A stretch of DNA of 58,151 nucleotides from Sheuella sp. (GTDB lineage: Bacteria > Pseudomonadota > Gammaproteobacteria > Burkholderiales > Burkholderiaceae_B), in contig JAUSCY010000065.1 in NCBI GenBank assembly GCA_030650995.1, forward strand, positions 1-58,151, read 5' to 3'. The notes beneath the pieces are model-generated. The model saw only the letters and a list, made by a program, of their open reading frames with translations. It searched no databases and was not told the origin of the DNA. How positions within the stretch are numbered: position 1 is the stretch's first letter; the number at the start of each line of letters is the position of its first letter. The position numbers and the translations under genes were made by a program. Of this stretch, positions 45,470 through 55,722 are shown in pieces.

Positions 45470-46198
45470 ATGAGCGTATCGCCTACGAATCCCTTTGTAT
45501 TGCCTGGTCTTGGCCAGAGCGGTGAGCATGCAGCTAATCCTTTGCTCGCGAGTATGGAAATGATGCGTCAAGCCTTTGCAGGTTTGGCGAGTACAGGAGG
45601 ATTTTCATCCGGGATGCCGATGGCGCCTTCGATGAACCCGGAGGATCTTGAGAAAAGAATCTCCGAGTTAAAGACGGTTGAAAATTGGCTCAAGCTCAAT
45701 CTCTCGATGCTGAGCAGCACAATTCAGGGTCTGGAAGTTCAGCTGGCTACGATTGCGACCTTACGTTCTTTTGCAGCCTCTATGAGTCAAACTCAACAGA
45801 CTGCCGGAGCAGATACACCCACAGCACTGGAAGTGATGCTGGGACTTCGGCCACAAACGCGCACATCGCAATCTGAAACTAAACAAGAAACACCGCCAGA
45901 AAAGCCACAACAGCCTGCGCAAGAGCCACAAGAAAACACGACAGTAAAGGCCGCAGCGCCACAGGCAACTGGAGCTACTCAAGATGAATCGAGTAATGTC
46001 CCTGCCGCGGCAAAAGCCTGGTGGGAGATGCTGCAAAATCAGTTCGGCCAAGTTGCTGCGGCAACAGCCGCGACGCTGAAACAGTCTGTTGAAAAGTCCG
46101 CACCAAAAAAGGCAGCAAAGCAATCAACAACTACCTCAAGATCAGTTAAAAAAACCGCTACGGGTCCTGCACGTAAAAAACCAACCACTAAAAAATAG
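45470..46198 (+). CDS. PhaM-like polyhydroxyalkanoate granule-associated protein
   Basis: The 242-residue protein has a conserved N-terminal part with NPFVLPGLGQSG and MNPEDLEKRISELKTVENWLKLNLSMLSSTIQGLEVQLATIATLRSF. A variable Gln/Pro/Glu linker and a Lys/Ala-rich tail (KKAAKQSTTTSRSVKKTA) able to bind DNA follow. PhaM in Ralstonia activates PHB synthase and links granules to the nucleoid; that role here is by analogy. AAGGA lies 8 bases before the ATG at 45470. Confidence 0.82.
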   Translation: MSVSPTNPFVLPGLGQSGEHAANPLLASMEMMRQAFAGLASTGGFSSGMPMAPSMNPEDLEKRISELKTVENWLKLNLSMLSSTIQGLEVQLATIATLRSFAASMSQTQQTAGADTPTALEVMLGLRPQTRTSQSETKQETPPEKPQQPAQEPQENTTVKAAAPQATGATQDESSNVPAAAKAWWEMLQNQFGQVAAATAATLKQSVEKSAPKKAAKQSTTTSRSVKKTATGPARKKPTTKK

Positions 46199-46210
46199 AC
46201 TTTCGCTTAT

Positions 46211-47584
46211 ATGTTGAATATTGTCATTCTGGCCGCTGGGCTGGGTAAAAGAATGCAGTCCAATTTGCCTAAAGTACTGCACACCATCGCTGGCCGTTCG
46301 ATGCTATCCCATGTTCTTGATGGTGCGCGGGCGCTGAACGCAGATAGCATTGTTGTTGTTGTCGGTCATGGTGCCGACCAAGTGAAAGCAGCTTTTTCAG
46401 CACAACAGGATCTGCAGTTTGCTCTGCAGCAGCCACAGCTTGGTACCGGTCATGCGGTACAGCAAGCCCAGTCGCTGCTCAAAGAGGATGGTGAGGATGA
46501 TGTCACTGTCGTTTTGTATGGTGATGTGCCCTTGGTGCAGCTCTCGACACTTCAAGCATTGCTCGATGCACGTAAGAACGGTCTCGCGGTATTGACTGAA
46601 ATACTCGAAGAGCCGACGGGTTATGGTCGAATCGTGCGTGATCAGGCAGGGCGCGTGTGTGCGATCGTTGAACACAAGGATGCCGATGCAGCAGTGCGCG
46701 CGATTAAAGAGGTCAACACTGGCATTATTGCCGCGCCGACCGCCGCCCTCAAACGCTGGCTTTCACAACTCAACAATAACAATGCACAGGGTGAGTACTA
46801 CCTGACAGATATTATTGGTATGGCGGTTGCCGATGGGGTCAACGTAGAGGTGGCGCACCCACAGGCTAGCTTCGAAACACTGGGTGTCAATAGTCGTGTG
46901 CAGCAAGCTGAGCTCGAACGCCTCTGGCAGGCAGAGCAGGCCAGACGTCAGCTCGAGACTGGTGTCACACTTGCAGACCCTGCGCGCTTCGATGTCAGGG
47001 GACAGCTTACTTGTGGGCGCGATGTGTTCATCGATGTGGGTTGCGTGTTCGAGGGCATTGTCACATTAGCTGACGGTGTGCGAGTAGGCCCGCATTGCGT
47101 ATTAAGGGATGTTGAAATCGGAGCCGGTACACAGATCGAGGCCTACAGCCATCTCGATCAAGCGCAGGTGGGGCGCGATGCACGCATCGGTCCTTATGCG
47201 CGACTGCGACCGGGTGCCAGGCTTGCCAATCAGACCCACGTCGGTAATTTCGTTGAAATTAAAAACACCAGTCTTGGAGAGGGCAGTAAGGCGAATCACC
47301 TCGCTTATGTTGGCGATGCCGATATCGGCGCGCGCGTCAATATCGGTGCGGGCACCATTACATGCAATTACGATGGAGTGAACAAGTTCAGAACGACTAT
47401 CGGCGATGATGCGTTTATTGGATCGGACACTCAGCTTGTGGCACCGGTGCATGTCGGACGCGGTGCCACGATCGCGGCGGGGACTACGCTGACAAAAGAC
47501 GCACCCGCAGACCAGCTAACTATTTCACGCGTCAAACAGATTACGGTTGTTGGCTGGAAGCGGCCAGTAAAAAAGACTAAGTGA
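46211..47584 (+). CDS. glmU: Bifunctional UDP-GlcNAc pyrophosphorylase / GlcN-1-P acetyltransferase
   Basis: GlmU acetylates GlcN-1-P and joins it to UTP, giving the precursor of peptidoglycan and LPS. The 457-residue protein has the N-terminal nucleotidyltransferase domain ([30 protein letters not shown]) and a C-terminal left-handed beta-helix with hexapeptide repeats ([50 protein letters not shown]). Its stop overlaps the next start as GTGA. glmS, acting earlier in the same pathway, lies a few genes downstream. Confidence 0.97.
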   Translation: MLNIVILAAGLGKRMQSNLPKVLHTIAGRSMLSHVLDGARALNADSIVVVVGHGADQVKAAFSAQQDLQFALQQPQLGTGHAVQQAQSLLKEDGEDDVTVVLYGDVPLVQLSTLQALLDARKNGLAVLTEILEEPTGYGRIVRDQAGRVCAIVEHKDADAAVRAIKEVNTGIIAAPTAALKRWLSQLNNNNAQGEYYLTDIIGMAVADGVNVEVAHPQASFETLGVNSRVQQAELERLWQAEQARRQLETGVTLADPARFDVRGQLTCGRDVFIDVGCVFEGIVTLADGVRVGPHCVLRDVEIGAGTQIEAYSHLDQAQVGRDARIGPYARLRPGARLANQTHVGNFVEIKNTSLGEGSKANHLAYVGDADIGARVNIGAGTITCNYDGVNKFRTTIGDDAFIGSDTQLVAPVHVGRGATIAAGTTLTKDAPADQLTISRVKQITVVGWKRPVKKTK

Positions 47585-48984
47585 GTACATTGACTGAACC
47601 GAACAAAGCGGAGCCGGTAGCCGCTGAACCGATGGAGGGGCTGCCCAATCCCCGTCGTCGCTGGGCCGCGTTGACCTTGCTGGTAGGTATTGGCATGTCG
47701 GTGCTTGACTCCTCGATGTCTAACGTCGCATTGCCAACGATTGCGCGAGAGCTGAATCAAAGTGCTGCGGCAGTTGTCTGGATCGTGAACGCATATGGTC
47801 TGACTTTGGTGATGACGCTGTTGCCCATGTCGGCAATCGGTGAACGCACAGGATTTAAGCGTTTATTCAAATATGGATTGTTGTTGTTTACCGTCGCTTC
47901 GGTTGCGAGCTCCATCGCACCTTCTTTACCCTGGTTACTGGTCTGCCGTGTTTTGCAAGGCCTGGGTGGTTCGGCCATCATGTGTTTGTTCGGGGCTTTA
48001 GTGCGTCACATTTATCCGCCTCAGATGATGGCGCGTGGTATTGGTATCAATGCGATGATGGTGGGTGTGACCTCTGTGCTTGGACCTACGATCGGTTCAT
48101 TCATTTTGTCCGTATCGAGTTGGCACTGGATCTTTGCAATCAATATTCCAATCGGTTTGCTGGCGCTGCTCGGCGTTAAATACTTGCCTGATGTCGCGCC
48201 AATTAAAGGACGTTTTGACTGGCTTTCTGCTTGCCTGAGCATGCTGACGGTTGGACTGATTATCGTCGGCATTGATTATCTTTCCACCTATACCTGGCAG
48301 TCACTAGGCGCCATTGTGATGGGAATATTGACCGGTGTGGTGCTCATGCGCCGCAGTAACCAGCAGGTAGCGCCACTGGTCCCTGTCGATCTTCTTAAAA
48401 TTTCATCCTTGCGATTTGCGATTGCAGCCTCGTTGTGTACTTTCTCTGCACAGATGGCGACATTTATTTCACTCCCCTTCTATTTGCAACAGACCTTGCA
48501 TCGTTCGCAGTCCTCCGTCGGGATGCTGATGGCCGCCTGGCCGATGGGCGCGGCACTCATCGCGCTGATAGCGGGACGTATGTCGAATATCTATCCCGTT
48601 GCGATTCTGAGCGGGCTGGGAGCCGGTGCGATGGCTACAGGCATTGCCATTATTGTGCTGATGCCAGAGCACGCCAGTGACATCTGGCTGATGCTCGCAA
48701 TGGGACTCGCAGGTGTTGGCTTCGGATTTTTCCAGACGCCCAATAACCGTGTCATCATTGGCTCCGCACCTCGACACCGAGCCGGTGCATTGGGTGGTTT
48801 GCAGGCAACAACGCGCGTCTTTGGTCAGACCTTTGGCGCAGCGATGGTAGCCTCCGCCTTTAGTCTGAGCGTATCGGTTGGACCAACCCTTGGCCTGATC
48901 GTTGGCATTACATTTGCATCTGTTGCTGTGTTAGTGAACGTCGTTCGCCATCGCCAGGCTGGTGCATCGCGTAGCGAAGGCTGA
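47581..48984 (+). CDS. MFS efflux transporter, DHA2 (EmrB/QacA) type
   Basis: The 467-residue membrane protein has the DHA2 start ([29 protein letters not shown]), motif A-like residues after TM2 ([14 protein letters not shown]) and motif C-type [30 protein letters not shown]. About 14 membrane segments are expected. It starts with GTG overlapping the glmU stop. The substrate is unknown; members export drugs or metabolites. Confidence 0.92.
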   Translation: MSTLTEPNKAEPVAAEPMEGLPNPRRRWAALTLLVGIGMSVLDSSMSNVALPTIARELNQSAAAVVWIVNAYGLTLVMTLLPMSAIGERTGFKRLFKYGLLLFTVASVASSIAPSLPWLLVCRVLQGLGGSAIMCLFGALVRHIYPPQMMARGIGINAMMVGVTSVLGPTIGSFILSVSSWHWIFAINIPIGLLALLGVKYLPDVAPIKGRFDWLSACLSMLTVGLIIVGIDYLSTYTWQSLGAIVMGILTGVVLMRRSNQQVAPLVPVDLLKISSLRFAIAASLCTFSAQMATFISLPFYLQQTLHRSQSSVGMLMAAWPMGAALIALIAGRMSNIYPVAILSGLGAGAMATGIAIIVLMPEHASDIWLMLAMGLAGVGFGFFQTPNNRVIIGSAPRHRAGALGGLQATTRVFGQTFGAAMVASAFSLSVSVGPTLGLIVGITFASVAVLVNVVRHRQAGASRSEG

Positions 48985-48990
48985 CAGAAT

Positions 48991-50064
48991 ATGTCCCATC
49001 CTGCGATGCGTATTTTGCAGATTAATACTGAGCGCGGCTGGCGTGGTGGTGAGCGACAGACCTTATTAACGGCCTTATATCAACGCAAGCTTGGGCATCA
49101 GGTCGAGCTTCTGGTACATGCGAAGGGTGAGCTCGCAAAGAAGGCTGCTGAACATGGACTTACTGTTCATGGTGCCTCTAGCGCAGCCGGGTTTGGTGTG
49201 TGGCTCGCTCTGCATGGCAGACGCTATGATATTTTGCATGCGCAGACGGCTAAAGTCGTTGCGTGGGCTGTTCTATCCAAAGTATTTCATCGTCGCCCGA
49301 TTGTTTTCTCCAGGCGTACGAGTTTTCCAGTTGGTTCAAACAGATGGGCGACACAATGGAAATGGCAGCGCGTGGATCAGCTCGTTGCGATCAGTGAAGC
49401 GGCTGCGGCGGCTCCGCGCGCAATGGGCTTACAACCCATCGTGATTCAGAGCGCTGTGCCTATCGTTACCCCCGATCCTGAGCGCGTACATGCATTCCTT
49501 AAACAGAACAAGCTGGATGGCAGACGTCTGGTCGGTACCGCATCTGCACTCTCCCCAGAGAAAGATCCGGTTACGCTGATCCGTGCGGCGGCAATCGTTT
49601 GTCGTCAATTTGATGACGTCAGTTTTGTGCACTGGGGAGCTCCCGGACATGCGAGCGCTGCGGCAAAGGAATGTATTACTGCGCATGGCTTGCAGGATCG
49701 CTACCTCATGGTTGGTTTTACGCCTGGCGTGGAGCAACTCTATCCGGCACTTTCTGTATTTGTGATGGCATCCAAATTCGAAGCGCTTGGCTCAAGTGTG
49801 CTTGATGCAATGATGCAGCACGTACCTGTCGTGTCAACGGATGCAGGTGGTTTGAAAGAAACGTTGACCAATGGTCGCGGCTTGCTTTGTGCGGTGGGTG
49901 ATGCCGATGCCATGGCGCTGAGTATCATTGAACTTCTTGATCAGCCGCAAAGAGCTGCAGCCATGGCTGAGCACGCTTTTGCGGAAGTCAATGCTGAATA
50001 CGATGTGGAACGTATGGCACTTCGCTATTTGAATGTTTATGCCTCTGTGCTGTCCCGACGCTGA
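48991..50064 (+). CDS. GT4-type glycosyltransferase
   Basis: The 357-residue protein has the GT-B fold marks: MRILQINTERGWRGGERQTLLTAL at the N-terminus, the mid-protein GTASALSPEKDPVTLIRAA and the C-terminal MASKFEALGSSVLDAMMQHVPVVSTDAGGLKE. In this last segment the usual second Glu of the EX7E motif is Asp. It follows the MFS gene closely and probably shares its transcript. A role in LPS or other surface glycan assembly is inference. Confidence 0.88.
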   Translation: MSHPAMRILQINTERGWRGGERQTLLTALYQRKLGHQVELLVHAKGELAKKAAEHGLTVHGASSAAGFGVWLALHGRRYDILHAQTAKVVAWAVLSKVFHRRPIVFSRRTSFPVGSNRWATQWKWQRVDQLVAISEAAAAAPRAMGLQPIVIQSAVPIVTPDPERVHAFLKQNKLDGRRLVGTASALSPEKDPVTLIRAAAIVCRQFDDVSFVHWGAPGHASAAAKECITAHGLQDRYLMVGFTPGVEQLYPALSVFVMASKFEALGSSVLDAMMQHVPVVSTDAGGLKETLTNGRGLLCAVGDADAMALSIIELLDQPQRAAAMAEHAFAEVNAEYDVERMALRYLNVYASVLSRR

Positions 50065-50135
50065 AATATTGATCAGTAGGTCAATTGCCTGTCCACCCCC
50101 CCCAATCTGCTTACCACCTGAGTCAGCTCAATACT

Positions 50136-50615
50136 TCACACAGTTGCGCTCACTGCAATCGTTGTTTCAAACTTACTGCGGTGCACGGAAAAGAAACTGC
50201 GTACATTGCGAACGTTTGCCTCTGCGGTTAGTGCCCGATGCACCAGCGCATGATAGGCGGGCATATCAGCCACCTGCGTAATTAATACGAAGTCGGGTCC
50301 AGTCGATACGCGATAGCATTGCAATACAGAAGGCTCCTGGTCTATACGCTGTTCAAACTGCAGAAGTTTTTCGGCGCTCTGTACATCCAGCGTGACTTCG
50401 ATAATGGCAGTCAAAGTGTTGGCGACTTTGGAGGGGGCGACGATGGCGATCTGCTTTTCAATGACACCCGCCTCAGTCAGTCTGCGCACACGCCGCATAC
50501 AAGTCGGAGGTGAGGCATGTACAACCTCTGCCAGCGCCTGGTTTGTCAGGCTGGCGTCTTTTTGTAGTTGATTCAGGATACGTACATCAAGATCATCGAG
50601 CGTGATGTTTGCCAT
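50136..50615 (-). CDS. Lrp/AsnC-family transcriptional regulator
   Basis: The 159-residue protein has an N-terminal winged HTH (LDDLDVRILNQLQKDASLTNQALAEVVHASPPTCMRRVRRLTEAGVI) and a C-terminal RAM ligand-binding domain (residues about 75-150). It is transcribed away from glmS. The 166 bases between the two genes contain three copies of a palindromic site, so autoregulation and control of glmS are likely. An amino-acid effector is typical of the family. Confidence 0.93.
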   Translation of the reverse strand: MANITLDDLDVRILNQLQKDASLTNQALAEVVHASPPTCMRRVRRLTEAGVIEKQIAIVAPSKVANTLTAIIEVTLDVQSAEKLLQFEQRIDQEPSVLQCYRVSTGPDFVLITQVADMPAYHALVHRALTAEANVRNVRSFFSVHRSKFETTIAVSATV

Positions 50616-50664
50616 GTGCCTTGCCTCAAGCATGTGCCGTTCGTGAAATTAAACAGAAATGATG

Positions 50665-50679
50665 TGAAATTTTATTTCA
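50665..50679. promoter_or_regulatory. Lrp-type palindromic site 1
   Basis: TGAAATTTTATTTCA is a near-perfect palindrome, extended by flanking G and C at 50664 and 50680. It is nearest the regulator gene, 50 bases before its start. Confidence 0.7.
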
Positions 50680-50693
50680 CAGTTGTGTATGTA

Positions 50694-50708
50694 TGATATT
50701 TTATTTCA
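50694..50708. promoter_or_regulatory. Lrp-type palindromic site 2
   Basis: TGATATTTTATTTCA differs from site 1 at one position; its centre is 29 bases from that of site 1. Confidence 0.65.
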
Positions 50709-50723
50709 TATTCATTAAATATA

Positions 50724-50738
50724 TGAAATTTTATTTCT
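50724..50738. promoter_or_regulatory. Lrp-type palindromic site 3, close to the glmS promoter
   Basis: TGAAATTTTATTTCT differs from site 1 only at its last base; its centre is 30 bases from site 2. It precedes a possible -10 (TATAGG at 50745-50750), so a bound protein would contact or block RNA polymerase at glmS. Confidence 0.65.
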
Positions 50739-50781
50739 ATCTGTTATAGGCACAATAGAGCCATTACAAGGAGAGTGCAAT

Positions 50782-52614
50782 ATGTGTGGCATCGTCGGTG
50801 CAGTGGCTTCGCGCAATATCACGCCCATTCTGGTCGAGGGCCTCAAACGTCTTGAGTATCGCGGTTATGACTCGTGTGGCGTCGCGGTGTATGACAACGG
50901 CGGATTGCGACGGGTACGCAGTACTGAGCGGGTAGCCGTCCTCGAAGAGCAGATCACACGTGACCATGTTGCAGGATTCACAGGGATTGCCCATACCCGT
51001 TGGGCGACTCACGGCGCGCCGGTCACACGTAATGCGCACCCCCATTTTTCAGGCCACGCCAGTGATGGCCCGAGTATCGCACTGGTACACAACGGTATTA
51101 TTGAAAATCACGAAGAATTACGTAAAGAATTGCAGGATGCAGGATACGTCTTTGAGAGTCAGACCGATACAGAAGTGATCGCACATCTGGTGCATCATCT
51201 TTATCAGGGCGATTTGCTTGATGCCGTCCAGCAGACAGTCAAGCGACTGCATGGCGCCTATGCAATCGCTGTGTTTTGCCGTGATGAACCGCACCGTATT
51301 GTCGCCGCCCGTCAAGGCTCGCCTCTGGTCATTGGCCGAGGTAAAAATGAAAATTTCCTGGCTTCAGATGCACTGGCTTTAGCAGGTACAACCGATCAGA
51401 TTATTTATCTTGAAGATGGTGATGTCGCTGATCTCCAGTTGGGTAATGTCTGGATCATGGATCATGAGGGAAAAGCAGTCACACGAACGATCCATACCGT
51501 GCATGTACACACGGGTGCCGCAGATCTCGGTCCTTACCGTCATTACATGCAGAAGGAAATTTTCGAGCAACCTCGTGCTGTGGGCGATACGCTTGAGGAG
51601 ATCATGTCCATCACGCCTGAATTATTCGGTGATGAAGCATACAAAGTTTTCAAACAGATAGACCGTGTACTGATCCTGGCTTGCGGGACAAGTTACTACG
51701 CAGGCCTGACCGCCAAATACTGGATCGAGTCAATCGCCAAGATACCTGTTGCCGTCGAGATCGCGAGTGAGTATCGCTACCGCGATAGCGTGCCTAACGC
51801 TGACACGCTGGTCGTCACGATCTCGCAGTCAGGCGAGACTGCAGACACACTCGCCGCGCTTAAGCACGCACGAGGTTTAGGCATGGAGCAGACGCTCACG
51901 ATCTGTAATGTATCGACAAGCGCGATGGTGCGTGAATGCAAACTTGCCTTCATTACCCGGGCAGGTGTTGAGATCGGCGTGGCCTCGACCAAGGCATTCA
52001 CGACACAGCTAACGGCCTTGTTCATGTTGACGCTCGCGCTTGCGCAAGTGCATGGTCAGCTGACAGATGAACAAGAAACAGAGCATGTGAAAGCACTGCG
52101 ACATCTGCCTTCCGCAATTAGCGCAGTGCTCGCACTCGAGCCGCAGATCATGGCCTGGTCGGATCGCTTCGCCGCAAAAGAAAATGCCTTATTTCTTGGT
52201 CGCGGTATGCACTACCCCATCGCACTCGAAGGCGCCTTAAAGCTTAAAGAGATCAGCTATATCCATGCAGAGGCTTATCCCGCAGGCGAGCTCAAGCATG
52301 GTCCACTTGCTTTGGTCACAGAGCAAATGCCGGTCGTGACCATTGCGCCAAACGATGCCCTGCTGGAGAAACTCAAATCCAATATGCAGGAAGTCCGCGC
52401 ACGCGGTGGTGAGCTGTATGTGTTCGCTGATGCAGGTACGAAAATTGTCAGTAGCGAAGGCGTTCACGTGATTCGTATGCCAGAGAATTACGGACCTCTT
52501 TCGCCTATTCTGCATACGATACCGTTGCAGCTACTCGCGTACCACACGGCTTGTTCAAGAGGAACGGATGTGGATAAGCCAAGGAATTTGGCTAAGAGCG
52601 TGACGGTGGAATAG
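50782..52614 (+). CDS. glmS: Glutamine-fructose-6-phosphate aminotransferase (isomerizing)
   Basis: GlmS makes glucosamine-6-phosphate, the entry to cell-wall amino sugars. The 610-residue protein has the Cys2 nucleophile (MCGIVGAV), the class II amidotransferase domain with HTRWATHG and HNGIIENH, and two SIS domains ([69 protein letters not shown]). It ends in the typical [21 protein letters not shown] precedes the ATG. I see no glmS ribozyme. Control by the divergent Lrp-type regulator is likely. Confidence 0.98.
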   Translation: MCGIVGAVASRNITPILVEGLKRLEYRGYDSCGVAVYDNGGLRRVRSTERVAVLEEQITRDHVAGFTGIAHTRWATHGAPVTRNAHPHFSGHASDGPSIALVHNGIIENHEELRKELQDAGYVFESQTDTEVIAHLVHHLYQGDLLDAVQQTVKRLHGAYAIAVFCRDEPHRIVAARQGSPLVIGRGKNENFLASDALALAGTTDQIIYLEDGDVADLQLGNVWIMDHEGKAVTRTIHTVHVHTGAADLGPYRHYMQKEIFEQPRAVGDTLEEIMSITPELFGDEAYKVFKQIDRVLILACGTSYYAGLTAKYWIESIAKIPVAVEIASEYRYRDSVPNADTLVVTISQSGETADTLAALKHARGLGMEQTLTICNVSTSAMVRECKLAFITRAGVEIGVASTKAFTTQLTALFMLTLALAQVHGQLTDEQETEHVKALRHLPSAISAVLALEPQIMAWSDRFAAKENALFLGRGMHYPIALEGALKLKEISYIHAEAYPAGELKHGPLALVTEQMPVVTIAPNDALLEKLKSNMQEVRARGGELYVFADAGTKIVSSEGVHVIRMPENYGPLSPILHTIPLQLLAYHTACSRGTDVDKPRNLAKSVTVE

Positions 52615-52649
52615 TGCTGTAATAATTTACATATATTAGCGAGACTTCG

Positions 52650-53834
52650 ATGATCGAGAATGCACTAAACGGGATTCGGGTTGTAGACCTCTCCCGCATA
52701 CTGGCCGGTCCATGGTGTACGCAAAACCTTGCGGACCTTGGCGCGGAAGTCATCAAGATCGAACGATCAGGAACTGGTGATGATACGAGAAGTTGGGGTC
52801 CTCCATTCTTGACATCAGAGGATGATGAAGAAAAGGTCTCTGCTTATTTCACATGTTGCAATCGCAACAAAAAATCTGTGTGCCTAGATTTTAAAGATGA
52901 AGAAAACCTTCAAAAGTTATTGTTATTAATAAAGTCTGCTGACGTAGTGGTTGAAAACTATCGCGTTGGAACATTAAAACAATATGGATTGGATTATGAC
53001 AGTGTCAAAAAAATCAATCCCAGAATCGTCTACCTGTCGATAACTGGTTACGGTCAAGACGGTCCTAAAGCAGATCGCCCTGGATATGATTATATTTTTC
53101 AGGGCCAGGGCGGACTGATGAGTTACACCGGCCGAGCCGATGGCGAGCCTGGCGCAGGTCCTTTACGCGCAGGCGTAGCGGTTGTGGATTTAACTACAGG
53201 CATGTATGCAACCTCGGCAGTATTGGCGGCACTTTTTCAGCGACACCAAACGGGCAAAGGTGCATATCTTGATATCGCTTTGTTGGATGTTGCCGTTGCA
53301 ATGAATGCAAATCAGGCTTCAAATTTTCTAGTGTCAGGCAACAATCCCGAGCGCACAGGCAATGCACATCCAAATCTTGCGCCGTATGAAGTCTTTCAAG
53401 CGCAAGATGGCTATTTTATTCTTGCCGTAGGAAATGATGCGCAGTTTGAACGACTGTGCAAAATGATCGAACTCCCAAATCTTTATGTAGATTCAAGATT
53501 CTCTACGAATGCCAGCAGATTAAAAAATCTGGCTGAGTTGAGAAGTATTTTGGCTACCGTTTTTCTTCGCGCATCCCGCGAATACTGGGGTATGAAGTTA
53601 CAAGAGCAAGGTATTTCATGGGGTAAAGTCAATGCTCTGGATGAAGTATTCAGAGATGAGCAAGTCGTACACCGGGATATGTTACAAAAAATCCATCACC
53701 CTTTGTATGGAGAAATAGCACTTGTGCGAAACCCCATGTTGTCAGAGCCTTCGTCGCGCACCAAGCCGATGCAGCCAATACCAACACTGGGTGAGCATAC
53801 AGAAGAGGTGCTGGCGATGATATCGCGGCTATAG
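52650..53834 (+). CDS. CaiB/BaiF-family (class III) CoA-transferase
   Basis: The 394-residue protein moves CoA between carboxylic acids. It shows GIRVVDLSRILAGPWCTQNLADLGAEVIKIER, the SITGYGQDGPKADRPGYDYIFQGQGGLMSYTG block and the probable Asp nucleophile in VAVVDLTTGMYATSAV. The substrate is unknown. It starts an A+T-richer three-gene block with a Bug protein and an enoyl-CoA hydratase, suggesting use of an imported acid via its CoA ester. Confidence 0.92.
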   Translation: MIENALNGIRVVDLSRILAGPWCTQNLADLGAEVIKIERSGTGDDTRSWGPPFLTSEDDEEKVSAYFTCCNRNKKSVCLDFKDEENLQKLLLLIKSADVVVENYRVGTLKQYGLDYDSVKKINPRIVYLSITGYGQDGPKADRPGYDYIFQGQGGLMSYTGRADGEPGAGPLRAGVAVVDLTTGMYATSAVLAALFQRHQTGKGAYLDIALLDVAVAMNANQASNFLVSGNNPERTGNAHPNLAPYEVFQAQDGYFILAVGNDAQFERLCKMIELPNLYVDSRFSTNASRLKNLAELRSILATVFLRASREYWGMKLQEQGISWGKVNALDEVFRDEQVVHRDMLQKIHHPLYGEIALVRNPMLSEPSSRTKPMQPIPTLGEHTEEVLAMISRL

Positions 53835-53890
53835 ATTGCAGTATAAAAATTAGAATTAAAAAACACGTTAAATCGTTGAGGAGCAACACA

Positions 53891-54859
53891 GTGAATTGCA
53901 AGTTGATTAAATATTTTCTGGCCGCAGCACTATATTCAACTCCCTATTCAGTCATGGCCGCCTACCCAGAGAAACCGATTCAGTTTGTAGTGCCTTACGC
54001 ACCGGGAGGCACAACAGATCTGATTGCTCGTGTGGTCGCACCCAAGTTAGGCGAAATTCTCGGTCAGCCTGTTGTCATTATTAATAAGCCGGGGGCGGGT
54101 GGTGCTGTTGGAAGTGCTTATGCAGCCAAAGAGCGACCAGATGGCTACACGATTGTTATGGCTGTAGAAAGCTCGCATGCCGTGAACCCAAGCGTACAAA
54201 AAATTCCTAGTTATGATCCGTTAAAAGATTTTTCACCGATCAGTAACCTAGCCAATGTTCTTGGCGTGCTGGACGTAAGTGCTAGTTCAGATATCAAAAC
54301 ATTTGATCAGCTGATTCGTGCATTAAAAAATAATCCAGGAAAAATGGCCTACGGTTCCTCGGGAAACGGGGGCTATAGTCATTTGTTCGGACAGCTTTTT
54401 TCCTCGGTCACTCAAACAGATATGTTGCATGTCCCTTATAAGGGATTAGGTCCTGCCATGATCGACTTGTTGGCAGGACAGATTCAGGTGATATTCGATA
54501 ATTTACCGTCGTCAGCGTCTCAGATTGAGGCTGGAAATATCCGTGCCTTAGCCGTCGCATCGCCAACGCGCGTCAAGAGCATGCCAGAAGTACCTACCTA
54601 TGCTGAGGTGGGTTACCCACAACTCAATACACCGTCATGGTTTGGTTTGGCGGCTCCTGCGGGCGTACCCGAGAATGTATTAGAAATATTGAATCAGGCG
54701 GTCAAAAAAGTTTTACAAGATCCTGGTGTCATGGCACAGATAGAGAAACAAGGAGCTGTGGCTGATTACACCTCCCGCAATCAATTCACGGACATGATAA
54801 GAGCATCTAACAAACAATGGCAGGATATTGTTGCCGCGATTAAATTTGAAAAAATTTAA
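53891..54859 (+). CDS. Bug-family (TctC-type) periplasmic binding protein
   Basis: The 322-residue protein has a signal peptide ending SVMAAYPEKP and the Bug markers PIQFVVPYAPGGTTDLIARVVA, VVIINKPGAGGAVGSAYAAK and YDPLKDFSPIS. The GTG at 53891 follows GAGGAG by 7 bases and is preferred over a TTG 5 codons earlier. It lies between the CoA-transferase and hydratase genes and probably binds the acid they process. Confidence 0.92.
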   Translation: MNCKLIKYFLAAALYSTPYSVMAAYPEKPIQFVVPYAPGGTTDLIARVVAPKLGEILGQPVVIINKPGAGGAVGSAYAAKERPDGYTIVMAVESSHAVNPSVQKIPSYDPLKDFSPISNLANVLGVLDVSASSDIKTFDQLIRALKNNPGKMAYGSSGNGGYSHLFGQLFSSVTQTDMLHVPYKGLGPAMIDLLAGQIQVIFDNLPSSASQIEAGNIRALAVASPTRVKSMPEVPTYAEVGYPQLNTPSWFGLAAPAGVPENVLEILNQAVKKVLQDPGVMAQIEKQGAVADYTSRNQFTDMIRASNKQWQDIVAAIKFEKI

Positions 54860-54887
54860 TGCATTAGCTATACAACAGGACAAAAAA

Positions 54888-55676
54888 ATGAGTTTTAAAA
54901 ATAAATACGCAGAGCTTACCTTGGCTGCGAATGGTGTCGGCACGTTGACCATTTGCAATGCCGGCTCATTGAATATTCTGGGTTCGCCTGTCATAGATGG
55001 TTTGCTTTCTGCCCTTGAATATATTGCAGGGTCGACTGAGGTACGCGTACTTGTTATGCGTGGGCAAGGCGATAAAGCTTTTGTGGCGGGCGCTGATATT
55101 AAAGAAATGGCTACCTTAGATCAGCAAAGCGCTACGATATTTATTGATAAGCTTCGTCAACTATGTGATGCCGTACGCTTGCTTTCTATACCCGTTATCG
55201 CAAGAGTGCCAGGCTGGACGCTGGGCGGCGGACTGGAGTTCGCACTTGCTTGTGATATGCGTATCGCTTCGAAAGATGCCCGCCTTGGTATGCCCGAAGT
55301 ACAAGTAGGCATACCCTCCATTATTCACGCGGCATTAATGCCAAGGTTGATTGGCAAAGCACGAACCTCGTGGTTGTTATTGACAGGCGAGGTGCTCGAT
55401 GCTGACCAAGGACTTAATTGGGGATTGCTCGACAAGGTTGTCGCAGCAGATGAGCTAGACAAAGAGATTTCACGCGTCGCTGATATGCTGGCCGGATTCG
55501 GCACTAAAGTACTGGCTCAGCAAAAGCGATTGTTACGTGAGTGGGAGGATGAACCCTTAGAGACTTCAATCCAAAATGGAGTAAAGGAATTTGCCGCAGC
55601 ATTTAATACGGGCGAACCGCAACGCTTTATGGGTAAATTTCTTGAGGAAAAAGCACACCGAGCTACTGAAAAATAA
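54888..55676 (+). CDS. Enoyl-CoA hydratase/isomerase family protein
   Basis: The 262-residue crotonase-fold protein has the oxyanion-hole segments FVAGADIKEMATLD and GWTLGGGLEFALACDMRIAS. Candidate acid residues lie in GGGLEFAL and GMPEVQVGIPS, the positions of the two catalytic glutamates of enoyl-CoA hydratases. In the next block the usual GGTQRL reads IIHAALMPRLIG, so substrate and reaction (hydration, isomerisation or decarboxylation) are open. AGGA precedes the ATG. It belongs with the two upstream genes. Confidence 0.9.
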   Translation: MSFKNKYAELTLAANGVGTLTICNAGSLNILGSPVIDGLLSALEYIAGSTEVRVLVMRGQGDKAFVAGADIKEMATLDQQSATIFIDKLRQLCDAVRLLSIPVIARVPGWTLGGGLEFALACDMRIASKDARLGMPEVQVGIPSIIHAALMPRLIGKARTSWLLLTGEVLDADQGLNWGLLDKVVAADELDKEISRVADMLAGFGTKVLAQQKRLLREWEDEPLETSIQNGVKEFAAAFNTGEPQRFMGKFLEEKAHRATEK

Positions 55677-55722
55677 AAAAAACATGCGGCGAGTATGTGA
55701 GGTGGATTCGCAAGTAGTCGAA

